Shown here one piece after another: positions 48,640 through 61,357 of a stretch of DNA of 64,000 nucleotides. Made by a program: the position numbers and the translations under genes. This DNA is from Platycnemis pennipes. Taxonomy: Eukaryota > Arthropoda > Insecta > Odonata > Platycnemididae. Under the pieces are notes generated by a model. The model saw nothing but the letters and a program-made list of their open reading frames with translations, searched no databases and had not been told where the DNA came from. Location: the NCBI GenBank assembly GCA_933228895.1, contig OW121847.1, positions 126,336,350 to 126,400,349 of the forward strand, read 5' to 3'. How positions within the stretch are numbered: the first letter of the stretch is position 1; the number at the start of each line of letters is the position of its first letter.

Positions 48640-49579
48640 TATATGGGTACAAATCGGCAAACACTGGCTTTCAGACAACAGATGGAGGTAACCGTAAAAC
48701 GAACACATGCATCTATGGAAGAAAGGTTGACAGTTCTAGTGCCGAGTATAATAATGCTGTAATTTTCACATGATTTATTCGCTATGTCAACCGCTTTTTA
48801 CGCTAACGCGTCATTTTCCGGAAGGTAATAAAATTCGAGAAGCGATAGGTACGAGTAGCGGAAGAATTAGGTTTTCTCAGGCTCTTCAACTTCTTAGATT
48901 AGGTATATCATCTACTCTACCATAATATTAAGCTTAACCCAAGGGACCGTGCTTAATCCTTATACTAAAGTAACATTCATTGCTTAGGCGATTCCTCAGA
49001 GTTACTCTGAGGGCGAGACATTCTCACATTAGATTTTTAACCCGTTGATGGACCCGGTCGCAAAAATTTTAATATTCACTGCAATCGGGAAAGGATATCT
49101 GTGGCTTTCTCAGGCCGGTGGTACTTCTTTGGGTACGAAAATCTGATCCTCTATGTGCATGCCCCTACAATCGTTTAATAATTTCTTTCAGCTTGCGCTG
49201 CTGCCTCGTCGAACTTCTCAGACACAATTTCTTCCCTCCCCTAGCTAGACCTAAGAGCTAAAATTCTCTATCTCCCACGTAGGCTCGTACGCAAATTTCT
49301 CCAACAATACTATAAATACATGTTTGGTCAAATTCTACGATCCCTGGTGCGTTCTATTTGTTGCCTAATAGTTACAGGAATTAGGAATGTTCCTAACGTA
49401 AGTAGTGATTGCAGGAAGAAGGCGACCGATGTCTGATGTCTTTTAGAAAATATAGGTAATTAGAGAGAGGAAGGATTTTTCAGGGACCCAAGGAAGGGTG
49501 GAGAGTAACTACGAGTCAGTATTAGTACGTGCTTAAAGAAAGTTATCCACGGCTTAACGTTCCTCCAGACGGACGGACG

Positions 49580-49680
49580 AACCAGTTTGCCAATGGAAAA
49601 TTACCACTGCCGGGTTTCGAGCCCGAGCGCTCGGGATGGGAGAAAAGTACTCTAGCCACCACATCAACTCCATCCCCCTG
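49580..49680 (-). repeat. tRNA-derived SINE, head fragment
   Basis: The minus strand reads GGTGGCTAGAGTACTTTTCT, then GGGCTCGAAACCCGGCAG, the same box A region as copy B at 8826 with a changed box B. Only the tRNA-like head and a little body remain. Confidence 0.7.
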
Positions 49681-49904
49681 TCTAAAGTCATAGCTTGCAT
49701 TTAAAAGTTGAGCCGCGCAAAATTCCTAGGCAATCGGTTTTATAGTTGGCGCCGTTTACGCTGTGAGGTAAAAAATATGCATTTTCGATTTTAAACTCTA
49801 TGAGACACGAAATAAAAACCTTGAAAAGTGTGTAGCTATCAATTTTTGGAGGATGAATAATTCGATAGAGCGATCCTATAAAATTAATAACACGAAGTTC
49901 GAAA

Positions 49905-50600
49905 GATTTATCGTTGGGAAGACACACCCGGGAAATATGCGGCCGAGCGAAGAGAAAGCTAGGATTTATAAAACGAGTACTTGGGAAATGTGATGAGAAG
50001 ACAAAAGAGCGATGTTACTTTTCACTAGTTAGTTACCTTGAGTATTTAGCCAGTGTATGGGATCCTAATGAATTAGGTTTGATCAGAGAACTAGACAGTG
50101 TGCAGCGTTATAGAGCAGCTAGGTTTGTTAAAAGGTGTTACGATAGGCTGAGTGGTGTTTCAGAATTAATTTAAGAATTAGGGTGGGATTAGAGCGTAGG
50201 TAAAAGTACAGATTAAATCTATTAAAGAAATTTCAATCGGATAGCTTTACAGAAGATGTTAGGCACATATTAAAAACAGCAGTGTATTATGCTACATTCG
50301 ACCAGATAATTAAGATTAGAGAGATAGAGAATCGTACTGATAGATTCAAAATGGCATTTTTCCCCCGTACAATAAGAGAACAGAATAGGCAGCATAGCAA
50401 AGGGATAGGTAGGGGAAATATTTTAGAGTAGTCTGTAGTGCATGATGCATGTATTAATCCTTTAAATACTATAGATACTAACAATCTAGTTGCATGAGAC
50501 CCTATAGTTGCTTGTTTGTATGTCGGTAGTGCATGCTTGGTGATCTTCACCCCCTGCCACACACCCTCGCGGTGGCTTGCAGGGTATCGTGTAGATGTAG
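49905..50600 (+). mobile_element. CR1/jockey-like LINE, 3' fragment
   Basis: 49914-50174 encodes the end of an ORF2 reverse-transcriptase protein: KRKLGFIKRVLGKCDEKTKE then YLASVWDPNELGLI and YRAARFVKRCYDRLSGV, a pattern conserved in CR1/jockey LINEs (LGF...R...K..CY..LV...LEY...VWDP). Further C-terminal traces (RFKMAFFPRTIREQN, about 50340-50383) follow in a shifted frame. The 3' end is CCACACACCCTCGCGGTGGC, then GTAGATGTAGATA, a tail typical of arthropod LINEs. It is 5' truncated. Confidence 0.85.
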
Positions 50601-50609
50601 ATAGTCGGT

Positions 50610-52199
50610 GTCGGATGGAGTACGTATTCTATGATGAAGACTGTTATTAGTAGCCCTAATGCTCAGGAAAAAAATAGGGATGATGCCATAAAGGTGTTAA
50701 AACGAGTTAGTGGATTGCAGACTCCGTCTAATGACGATTATTAATCGTCAAAACAGGAATACGTTCACCATTCGTCAATTCCAGGGAACCGGCGCTGAAC
50801 AAATTAGCATTCACATGGCAACATTTTAACGCATGAGTGCCGTTTAGGCCCTTGTCTCGAGCAAGTTGATGCTTCATAAATATCACGTCTTTCGTAAACC
50901 TTTTTCTCCTTTTATCGCGTGACCTTGGGAAAAAGTAAAGGATAATTGTATACATACATCTATAATGACCCGCGAAAGTTTCAACTAGGATAATACTGTG
51001 ACGCGGGTTTACCCGAAAAACGACGACACTGAATTGTTCCTACTTGTACATTTGAGTTATCTGTACGTATGCGCATAAGCATATCAGTAATATTCCCGTG
51101 TCTTGGTGCTTTACTTCATCGTTATTAGTCTACTCCTGCGACAGCATCACCTCTATCTTCCATCTCATATACCCTCCCCCTATATAGCGTTAAATTAAAA
51201 CAACGAGGAAAAAATATCAAACCAGTCAATCAGAGATGACCTGACCGACACTGTTAGGTATATAAGTAGTCAAAAACCCTTAGCAATAAATAAATATTAA
51301 CCGCTTAGCTAGACGCCCGCCCCTTTGTTTTTCAGCGGATTTTAACACCGTTCCATCATTTTTCTTGAAATCCATGGACCCCCCCAACTTATGCAATAAA
51401 ATGACCATCCTCTCTTACAACCTGCTTATCATTCCATGTAGAAGACGCTAGGCATCCTCTGATTATAAAATGCTAATGCACTTTATCCACAAATCTAGAC
51501 GCCAGCCGATCGCTGAAAACCACCATTGCTGGACCGAGAATCCACAGGATGAATCTTAAGACCACCTCCCTGCCAAGATGCCATCTTGGATCTGTCGCCC
51601 AAGCTCTGAATAACAACGCATTGAACCCTCAAGTCCATTCAAAGACCCTCACGCATCGGGTGAATGCCGAGCCATAAGCCATCCCCGGAGGAAAAGAGTT
51701 GCAGCTTTTCATTTTCCGTTACTCTGCAATTTACTTCTAAGTGTTTATAACTATTTCTCTTTGCACAAACTCTGAAGAGGCAAATCCGCCTAAAGCAGGG
51801 ATACCGATTGTAAATGTAAATACTAAATCATTATATTTTGTTATATTCTCTATTGTGTTCTATGCAATGTTACATACTTTTTTACTTGATTTGAGCATTA
51901 ACGCCCATGAAGACGAGGGCGGGGCCAACCATCGAAACATATAGGCAACCGAATTTCCAACTTGGGGAGAATCTCGAGAAGAATTTAATCGTTTTTCAAC
52001 TCAGTCTAATTTGTATGCCGAAGAAATGAAAAGGCGTGGGATGAGCTTGAATTAGGAATGAAGCGGGCAATTCATTAGGTCAATACCATCCGTTAGTTAG
52101 GTTCTCAGCTTATGGACCCTGAATGGCTAAAAGCGTTACAAGTTCAGTTTTAGATGGAGTGATCAAATATTAATACCAGAAAAATGATGCAAATGATCT
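50610..52199. other. Intergenic, nothing recognised
   Basis: No host gene or repeat that I can support. The frame at 51741-51944 has one hydrophobic segment but no domain or splice context. Confidence 0.4.
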
Positions 52200-52930
52200 T
52201 AACTGCGGCTACCCTGAATGACTACAGAACAACAATATTAATCACAACCTCCAAAAGTAAAAAAGCTGGGATAAAGTGGGTGGCCATCAAGATAAAATAG
52301 GTGAAGACATTTGCGAATCTTAGTAGCATCTTGGATGAAAGCAGCTTTACCAAGGATATAAGAAAAATAAATATATTAATTGATAATGATTACGATTGAT
52401 GCACTGCAGGAAAAGAAGCGTGACTAAAAACAGTGGAAATAGTTACACAAATTGAATGCGTGAAGAAAATACTAGCAAAGACTTCTATAAAAAGAATTGA
52501 GCTATACAGGTAGATGCGAAACTTTTTTTGAGAGATGAAAGAAAGTTGGTTGAGTTTGAAATGTAATTTTAGAAGAGGATAGACGCGGAAATATGGGCAG
52601 AGGAGAATAAATGCAGAAATTTTAGGTGTGGTGGGTGAGGAAAGGAAGTGAATTGGAGGTATTCAAACAAAGCAAAAAAATTGGATGTTGGAAAGTGTGA
52701 AAAGCGAAGGAATCTTAAAGGCTACGATGAGGAGGAATGTTGTATCAGAGGGTGCGGGACAGGAAGAGAATTGGGATTGTGGACAGCGTGAAGAAGATAT
52801 AAAGAGTAAGAGATGGTATGGGACCTATATACCACAGATATGGCTAGGGAAAGGTTTATGGCGGAAATGGCTAGGGAAATGATTATAATCACGACAAGGA
52901 AAGAGTACTTCGGAAAGTATCCAAGATCCT
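52200..52930 (+). mobile_element. RTE-like LINE remnant, heavily decayed
   Basis: Joining frames gives the order found at the C terminus of RTE-type reverse-transcriptase proteins: TTSKSKKAGIK then VKTFANLSSILDES (for the usual V..F.YLGS), later INAEILGVVGEERK and TKQKNWMLESVKSEGILKAT (for K.NWIGHVLRGEGLLK), then RRNVVSEGAGQEEN (for EGKR.RGR.R). Several stops and shifts separate the pieces. The boundaries are approximate. Confidence 0.65.
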
Positions 52931-53087
52931 AACCCCTCCAGCCTGTGGGCAACTTCCATTCCCTCTGAGTGAACACAGGATGTAAGAGAAAACGAGAATC
53001 CACGAAGAGAGGAAGGCTGTCTTTTTAAAAAAATATTTTACAGGTATGTGGGAACCATCGTAGCAAAAATTTGCTTTTAGATCAAAG

Positions 53088-53283
53088 GATGGTGCGGTGG
53101 CTAAAGTACTTACTTCCTATTCCAAGGGCCCAGGTTTGAATCCTGGGAGTAATATAAATATTTTAATGGAATGCCCGTCCCAACCTAAAAACTTTGTGGA
53201 GAGACTTCCAGTTCAGTGCCCAACTAACCACATATCCTAAATTGCGCAAATGGCCTTAGCTGTCGATTACAATAACTACTAAT
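53088..53283 (+). repeat. tRNA-derived SINE, short copy
   Basis: Head GTGCGGTGGCTAAAGTACTT, box B GGTTTGAATCC (53133-53143), then body landmarks shared with copy B (TTGTGGAGAG, CAGTTCAGT, ATCCTAAAT, TGGCCTTAGCTGTC). Confidence 0.78.
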
Positions 53284-53369
53284 TTAAACGTTTTGATAGC
53301 AAATATATTTCGAGGAAGAGTCCGCTTTAATGACGATATTCCAAGGCATATTTTGGCCTTGAAATCTTA

Positions 53370-55191
53370 CAAGGGGAGTGTCCGAGTTCCGGGTCAGGGA
53401 TTTTGACGAAATTTGCTAGGTAGGTAGTCCTTGATTAGTTATTTACGAATCACCCCCCATATAGGGTTATATATCCAGAAACTTCGTCAAAAAACGAGTT
53501 TGAAATATTGTGTTGCCAATATAAAGCTAATAATTAGCCACGTTTTAACAGTACAGTTTGGGTTAGGGGTAAAGTACTAGCTTCACAATGTCGACGTCCC
53601 TGGTTCGTGACTCTTCGTGACCAATTTTTTTTTCATCGCAGTTTCGTTGTACGACTGTCACTGTTTTTACATATTTTTAATCTGTTTACCCGGGATGCAT
53701 TTTAACTATTTTACGTACTAATTACGTAATTTTAGCAAATTTCGTAATTAGAACGTAAAATAGTTAATTACGTTATTTACCTTAATTACGTAATTAGTAC
53801 GTGGCGGAAATACGTCCGCACGCCCTGTCGTTTTTCGATTACGAAATTAACGGAAGAGCATGAAGTGTGATCGTGATTTTTAATTTCCGTATCTTTGGCC
53901 ACGCAGTCCCGACGCACGTACAACATTTGTTCTAATTTGCCTGGTGCCGTGATTTTCCAGCGCTGTGCTTTTTTGGAAAACTAATCGCAAGAGAAAAAAG
54001 AACTTAAGCTCTGCAATCATATAATTATCATTATAAGTATCTACCGTAATGTTCGGGTGATTCTATCATGCTCCTGAAAATGTGCAATACATTAATTCTT
54101 TAAAATTATCAGTTTCCAAGCAACGTCCCTGGTTCGAAACTCTCTCCCACCCGAACATTTCGTCCGATTACCCGAACATTTCGGTAGATACTTATGGGAC
54201 TGCGTGGCCCAAAGAAACGGAAATTAAAAATCACGTGGCGGAAATACGTCCGCACGCACTGTCGTTTTTTGATTACGAAATTAACGCAAGAGCATGAAGT
54301 GTGATCGTGATTTTTAATTTCCGTTTCTTTGGCCACGCAGTCCCATAAGTATCTACCGAAATGTTCGGGTAATCGGGCGAAATGTTCGGGTGGGAGAGAG
54401 TTTCGAACCAGGGACGTTGCTTGGAAACTGATAAAATACCAGCGGTAACAAATAATTTTAAAGAATTAATGTATTGCACATTTTCAGGAGCATGATAGAA
54501 TCACCCGAACATTACGGTAGATACTTATAATGATAATTATATGATTGCAGAGCTTAAGTTCTTTTTTCTCTTGCGATTAGTTTTCCAAAAAAGCACAGCG
54601 CTGGAAAATCACGGCACCAGGCAAATTAGAACAAATGTTGTACGTGCGTCGGGACTGCGTGGCCAAAGATACGGAAATTAAAAATCACGATCACACTTCA
54701 TGCTCTTCCGTTAATTTCGTAATCGAAAAACGACAGGGCGTGCGGACGTATTTCCGCCACGTACTAATTACGTAATTAAGGTAAATAACGTAATTAACTA
54801 TTTTACGTTCTAATTACGAAATTTGCTAAAATTACGTAATTAGTACGTAAAATAGTTAAAATGCATCCCGGGTAAACAGATTAAAAATATGTAAAAACAG
54901 TGACAGTCGTACAACGAAACTGCGATGAAAAAAAAATTGGTCACGAAGAGTCACGAACCAGGGACGTCGACATTGTGAAGCTAGTACTTTACCCCTAACC
55001 CAAACTGTACTGTTAAAACGTGGCTAATTATTAGCTTTATATTGGCAACACAATATTTCAAACTCGTTTTTTGACGAAGTTTCTGGATATATAACCCTAT
55101 ATGGAGGGTGATTCGTAAATAACTAATCAAGGACTATCTACCTAGCAAATTTCGTCAAAATCCCTGACCCGGAACTCGGACACTCCCCTTG
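53370..55191. mobile_element. 1,822-bp near-perfect palindromic (foldback) element
   Basis: Two arms of about 0.9 kb are inverted copies from the tips (CAAGGGGAGTGTCCGAGTTC and its inverse) to a loop of about 70 bp at 54240-54310. The flanks share TTA (53367-53369, 55192-55194), a 3-bp duplication compatible with PIF/Harbinger-type insertion, though no transposase is present. The arms differ by few bases and one 21-nt insertion in the right inner arm (about 54433-54454). Each arm carries two tRNA-like segments (GGTAAAGTACTAGC...CCCTGGTTCGTG, and CCCTGGTTCGAAACTC). Confidence 0.9.
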
Positions 55192-55194
55192 TTA

Positions 55195-57890
55195 GTGATG
55201 TTGCGAGCAAAATATTTGGGTGAACCGCGATGAACGCGTTCTTTGAACGACTTCTGCTTATTATTATTAGTTATTTGATTCATACCTCGATTCTGATGCT
55301 TTCTCGAGACAAAAATCAGAGACTTGCATTTCAAAAATGTTATCAAACCCTGTGATTGAATGATATTTTAACAATACGATAATTTATTTAACCATTTCAA
55401 GACAATATTGATCTAATAGCTCTGCATATTTAAAATAAATATGCCCGATAGATTTAAGGTTCAGAGTGATATAAAAAGCAGTAATTTGTTAGTATCAATT
55501 TCTTTTCCCTATTTTTTTTTGCTCGAAGCCGTTCTGAAACCTCATGAGCTCTTTCTCCGTCACAAAAATGGGGAACTTATTTTTGTGACTCTCTAAATGC
55601 TAGTCGTTAGAAAAACTTTTCGTTTTTGGTTAGACGACCTCAAGAAGTGGATATTTTGGATGTAATGAATACACTAACAGTATTTAAAGAAAATTGTTGA
55701 AATAAATAAGAGAGAAGTTTTTCGGTCTGACTTAGCATTAATATCTAAGTACACTAGATAAGATTCATTAAACGACTTACGTGCAGCCGAATAATTTTCA
55801 TTAGGTATTTGACAGTTAAAATCAGTGCAAGGGAAAATTGCACAATATTTACCCCAATGAAAATGGAAATAAATTTTTCATAAATAAAATACTAGCTGAA
55901 AGCAAATTTGACTGAAAAATAACTAAGTAACCTAGTTTCAAATACAAATTTTTAAATAAATTAACTGGTATTCGGTTTAAAAATGGCGCGAAATCTAATC
56001 GAGTTGCGCGGCATGCGGTACACACTGCAACCTACTGGAAGTGCATCTAAACCAGTATAAACATGGGCAAGATAAATATCGGCCTTGCATAGTGTAAACA
56101 TGGTGAGTATTAAGATCTTATGCAGTTTTTTTCCGCATTTGATGACAGTGGTGATATCAGAATTGCTACTTCTTGTATGCATGCATTCACCGTTGTGGTA
56201 GCCGTACTGAATGAAGCCAATTCTTTCTTTGATGGAAGCACCTCTCAAGTGATTGTATTGTGTTTTTCCTCTTATTTAATGTCAGTAATGTCCATGCTTT
56301 TACCAAGCATTTCATTTGAAGTTTTAGATTATGTTTAATACATGTGATAAGGTGAGCAAAGGTTGATAATCATTTAGAGTCATTTTATTGATAAGAAATG
56401 GAATGACGAATGCATTTCCCGCTTAAGAATTACCAGAATAGCATCCTTTGGAATCGAATTCTTACATTGGGAGTGATTGTTTTAAATAGGCATTTTAACA
56501 TTTCTGCCTGATGCACGGACCAGTACGAACTGTTGCTTCAGCAAACGGGAGCGGTGCCATATCAAGAATCTCTCACTTGGGAATACGAGTATATCGTAAT
56601 GATCATGGCCAGAGAAGACCATAAAATTTTTATAGGTAGCATTTGCGTGTGCAAAGTAGTGCACGATGTCATGCATTGCCAGAGAGAGGCGACCATTGTG
56701 TGTACCTATTTGCTTTCTTCAGATTGTCTGAATGACGGAACGGGATATAGAACCTGTTCTAATTCCATTCAGACAAGCATACAATTACGTTCAGTTTATA
56801 CAAGCGTTTGTACAAAAATTGTATCGTGTAAAGCGGCCTTTACAGTCTCACACTTATGAGTATTGCCAATTATAATGAAGAGCCACTAAGGTCACGTATT
56901 TGAGTTCAATCTTACTAGTTTTGTATACTTTGTTTTCTTTTGTTGCAAAACATGTAATATGGTATTTGGTGGGGGATACATTATTCGTATGTTCATTGCA
57001 TAAACCTCTGATGGAAAGTCAATTTTGTAGTCTCTTAGGTCTTGAAGATAAAATTTTTTCTACCAAGTAAGGGCTTGTCCTAGGACTGGTTAAACTTTTA
57101 ATCTGGTTTTTGTAATGTAATATATTGCAATATTTTGTACTAGGAACTTTTTCATTTCCGGGAACTCATTGGATTTGATACTGAATTCATTATAGCCATG
57201 TTCTGCTGAGTTTTGTCAGTGAAAGTAAGGATTATTTTTCACTTCTTTACAATATTTGTGACTTCATAATGTCAATGGTCATGTTCAAGGGAAGAATAGT
57301 GTTTCACTTTAAGGTTAAATCTCTATTCATTTGATGTCTTTGCTATTAATTGTAAAAGTATAGTCACATTAATCACTTAATAGGCTCTCATAATCAGCTT
57401 CTGTCATCCTACAAATTAAGACTGATTATTTTCAGTGAAAATAATTTTACCTTTTACACCTATATTTTCTTGGCTTACAAGCACGACTTTACCATTTTTA
57501 TGCCATCATTACCGGTATTACTTGTAAGATTTATTTAATGTGTGTCTCCATTATATGCTTCTCTTTTGCATCCTTCACCACTAGCTTTATCTATCTTTTA
57601 CTATAGTAAGGTTTTCCATTGCCATTCTTTCTGTTCATATTTACTTTGACAACTAGCATAATAAGACTACCATGTCGCAATATGTGCCCAATACATTTTT
57701 ACTGTCTTCTTTTCTGAAATTCTGTCAAATTTCTTGTTTCTTTATGTCATCTTAAACCTCTTCATTTTTCACACAGTCTATCAATGCAATCTTCATCAAC
57801 CTTTTGTGATGCTATGTATCTAACTTGATCTAGTCATGCTTTTTCTGCTGCTGTTATTATCCAGCTGTTGTAATCTGCTTGCTTGCTGTA
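55195..57890. other. Intergenic, mostly unassigned
   Basis: The open frames 55961-56248, 56120-56338 and 56533-56859 have no domain. The end of the last (TACAAAAATTGTATCGTG, about 56811-56828, then AAAGCGGCC) looks like a transposon terminus but I did not find its partner. Confidence 0.4.
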
Positions 57891-58189
57891 CACATAGGGA
57901 TTATAGGATAGCTAGCCAGACTAAGTTATCTGGAAAGAGTACTGAAGTAAACCTTCAAATCAGAGAGAATTATTAAGACTCCACAGTACTTTGACAGACT
58001 TGATCACACAGATAAGATCTGAGAATTGGACCCTGCAACTATAGGTTCTCATATCTCACACAATTCCCAACCATTACAAAGTCAAGAATTTCCTCACCAA
58101 CTAGCCTTCATTGGAAGACCCTCCCTTCTTATGACAATACAATTGCTTGCCTTAATGAACCAAAATTTTAAGAGTATTAAAGGCAGGTG

Positions 58190-58265
58190 CCTTAAAATCC
58201 CCTATCCCTCTGACCCTCCTACCCCCGCCTTTTGGTGGCTTGTAGGGTGCGTAGATATAAATAAG
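58190..58265 (+). repeat. LINE 3'-tail fragment
   Basis: CCTACCCCCGCCTTTTGGTG, GCTTGTAGGGTGCGTAGAT resembles the 3' tail at 50545-50600 (CCCTGCCACACACCC..GGTGGCTTGCAGGGTATCGTGTAGAT). Preceding sequence (57960-58190) may be decayed LINE coding DNA but is not convincing. Confidence 0.55.
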
Positions 58266-59469
58266 TGAGATATGTCTGGGTTCATGTTTTGATGAAATGT
58301 TTCTTTCTTTCAAGCTTTTTCCAATTTTGAATAAACTTTTTTTTGTTTAATTCCCTCTTTGCAGGGCCATTATAGTGATTGTTTCCTTCTTACTATGCTT
58401 ATCACTGGTAAATATGTTTTTGTATTGGCAATATCCTTCTTCCTATTCAAGCTTTGGTTCCTCAAAGCTAAGATTGATCATAACCTTTGCTCTACTGCTT
58501 TCAGGCAGTACCTTGTCAACATTCACCCTATGCGATAAGTCTTAATACGGTATTCTTGTGTTTCTGCATGACAGGTATATTGTTAGCTAATAGAGACTTC
58601 ATAGAAGTGGCGATCAGTCTTATAGTTAAATTGATAATGGCTCTGGCCATCTTATTTTCAACTTGTTGAAAGTAACATCTGCTATCTAAAAATTCTGTCT
58701 TGGAATAATATATTTTTCTCTCATAAATGGTATTGAATAATCTAAATAAGAGTGAATCTATAGTGGTCATGTTTATAGTGTGACCGTGTAAGTCATTCTT
58801 TATTTCCAAAATAGGTAGGAATCATGGGTAAGTAGGTAGTAATTTGCTAAAAAATGTCAAGTACCTTCAATCCAAAACTTTTTAACCTCTGTCAAATATT
58901 GTCGCTCTACTTATTTTAATATTAGATAGATAGATTGTTATTGTGGTAGAGTTCCTCCAAGGCACTGAGACACTTAGACCTATTGGCCCACTATGCCAAC
59001 CACCCTTCTAGAGAAATCACCCATATAGCCCAGTCGCCTTGCTGAAGGCCAGCAGGTCCCCTATGGGGATTTCCCTTACCTCCCTGGGTTCCAAAAATGG
59101 TGAACCCAGGTACCTATTTCGAGTCCTCATCACAGAAGGGAACTCACATAATATGTGGGATATGGTTTAATCCTCTTCTTTGCACCACCTGCATCTAGGT
59201 GAATCTACAATTCCCAAGAAGTGTAGGTGCCTAATCACCTGGTAGTGCCCAATAATGAATTCCACTAGAGTTCGTCATTGACCCCTGTTTAGTGACAGAA
59301 GTCTTCTGGCAAGCCCAGGCCTAGGTTCTCCTATATGTAGTTTGGCCTGTCTGAGACTTGGTGTGGTTCACCAGATCTCAGAATGCCAGGCTAAGCCCCA
59401 CATTCTAATTTCTGCTATCCCTATTGATGTAGCAATAGGTATGATTGGCTCTGGTCCAATCGGATTTCA

Positions 59470-59935
59470 GCTGGAACCGGCCCTTGCCAGTTCATCAGCC
59501 ATCTCATTTCCAGATATGCCTGCATGACCAGGCACCCAGAAAAGCTCCACCTTGCTGCATCTGTCTATATCATTGAGTGCCTCATGACACTTCTACAGCA
59601 GCTGTGATTTGCACCATGGTGATGTCAGCGCCTTTAGAGCTGCCTGACTATCTGTGAATATGTGTATCAGTCTGTTGAACATCCCGATCTCCTTAATGGC
59701 ATACGTGCAGGTCAGAAGTGCATATACCTCTGCCTGGAACACCATTGCATATTTTCCCAGAGGGATTGAGAGCTTCCTTGGTGTGCTACAATTGTAGACT
59801 CCTGCTCCCACTCTTCCTTCTTTTCTGGAGCCATCCTTATACCATACCTCGTCCCCAGAGTGAAGTTCTTTCCCCTTTCTTCTAGCCCACTGTTCCCTAT
59901 CCAGGAAGCGGGTTTTGAACTGGAGGGATGATTAG
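59470..59935 (-). pseudogene. LINE RNase H domain
   Basis: Reading minus: MGAGVYNCSTPRKL, FQAEVYALL (catalytic Glu), HIFTDSQAALKAL (catalytic Asp), then after a frame change [20 protein letters not shown] at about 59550-59490. These are the standard RNase H motifs of I/LOA-type LINEs. It follows RT in the normal order, separated by a stop/frameshift. Confidence 0.88.
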
Positions 59936-60034
59936 TTGAACCTGGCTATCATTCCATCACTGCCCATCTCGAGGATGGGACTCTACTTCATGAACTCCGT
60001 CCAAACTTTTCTGTGACCAAAGGAACTTCCTTTG

Positions 60035-61357
60035 TCAAACCACTGTCCCATACATTTGAGCCGCTGTCCTTGCCTGCACCTCTGCTTCCACATGGAGTGG
60101 AGCAAGGCTCAGCAGAGTTTCTAGTGCCATAGTTGGGGTTGTTCTCATCGCCCCTGAAATGCCCATACAGGCCATTTGTTGGAGGTGGTTCAGTTTATTC
60201 CCAGCAGTTTTCAGCCAGACTCTCTTCCACCAAACTATACAGCAGTACAAGAAACTAGGTTTAATGACTGCCGTATAAATCCAACTAATGGCTTTTGGCT
60301 GAAGTCCCCATGTTTTACCAAGGGTCCTCCTACACATCCATAAGGAGGCACAGGCTTCCTTTGCCTTGGTCTCCAAATGCTCTCCCCAGTTAAGCTTGGA
60401 GTCCAAATTAACCTCAAGATACTTAACCGATGCTGAGGGGCATAGAACCTTACCCTGTAGAGAGGGAGGTCTAAAGCCCTCCATTTTCCTTCTATTGGTA
60501 AACAATACAAGGTTAGTTATCTCTGGATTTATAGTGAGCCCTGTTTTTGCACACCAACCCATTGCCTTATACAGAGCTTTCTGCATAAGTCCAGAGACAG
60601 TACTTTCGAGGTACTTTCCAGTGATGGGTATAGCCACATCATCTGCGTACCCTTGAGTGTATACGCCAGTCCTATTCAGTCTTACAAGAAGACTGTCGAC
60701 TGCCATATTCCAGAGGAGTGGAGATAACACTCCTCCCTGAGGGCAGCCTCGAGTCACATCTACCTTCATTGAACTGCCTTGCAAGACTACCTTGACAGTT
60801 CTCTGTTCCAACATGTATATAATCCAGCTCAAAATGTGATCATGGATGCCATGTCTTCCTGCTGCAATGCAGATTTGATCGAAGAATGTGTTATCAAATG
60901 CTCCCTCGACATCAAGGAATGCCCCCAGTCCATACTTTCCGTGTTCCAGCACTCCCTCAATCCTGCTAACAAGATTGTGGAGTGCTGTCGCCACGGATTT
61001 TCCATTCTGGTAGGTGTGTTCATACAGGTGCAGGGGGTGGCCCCTTAATGGCCCATCCCTTATGTACCTGTCCACTATCTTTTCTAGTGTCTTCAGTAGA
61101 AAAGACATGAGACTGATTCCTCGAAATGTGTCTGCTCTTGTGTAGTCCGTCTTACCCAGTTTAGGTATGAAAACCACCTTGTTGACCCTCCAGGCTTTTG
61201 GTACATATCCATAAGCCAGGCAGGAGCAAAATATTCTTACCATTGGAAGGAGGAGCAGATCTTGCCCTTCCTGAAGGAGTGCAGGAAATGCCCCATCCTC
61301 CCCAGCAGCCTTATAGGGGCTAAACTCCCCAGCAGCCTTATAGGGACTTGTGATTGC
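60035..61357 (-). pseudogene. LINE ORF2: reverse transcriptase domain
   Basis: The long frame 60035-61243 (402 codons from the first Met, open further upstream to about 61300 through KAAGEDGAFPALLQEG) encodes an RT: WRVNKVVFIPKLGK, FRGISLMSFLLKTLEK, the first catalytic Asp in FLDVEGAFDN (residue 111), RGCPQGGVLSPLLWN (165-179), the catalytic pair in YADD (199-202), and the thumb after GLTINPEITNLVLF. Catalytic residues are intact. A short direct duplication (GGGGAGTTTAGCCCCTATAA and flanks, about 61298-61343) disrupts the frame upstream. The plus-strand open frames over this region are shadows. Confidence 0.92.

Noticed and set aside
54082..54479. Two similar open frames on opposite strands (both read SVSKQRPWFETLSHPN)
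   Set aside because: They are the same sequence seen in the two arms of the 1.8-kb palindrome, not two genes.
56120..56859. Possible host gene with open frames of 72 and 108 codons
   Set aside because: No domain, no shared splice phase, and the right end looks like a transposon terminus; the partner terminus could not be found so I did not call the element either.
60366..61048. Plus-strand open frames of about 90 codons
   Set aside because: They are shadows of the minus-strand LINE reverse transcriptase, which has full RT motifs.
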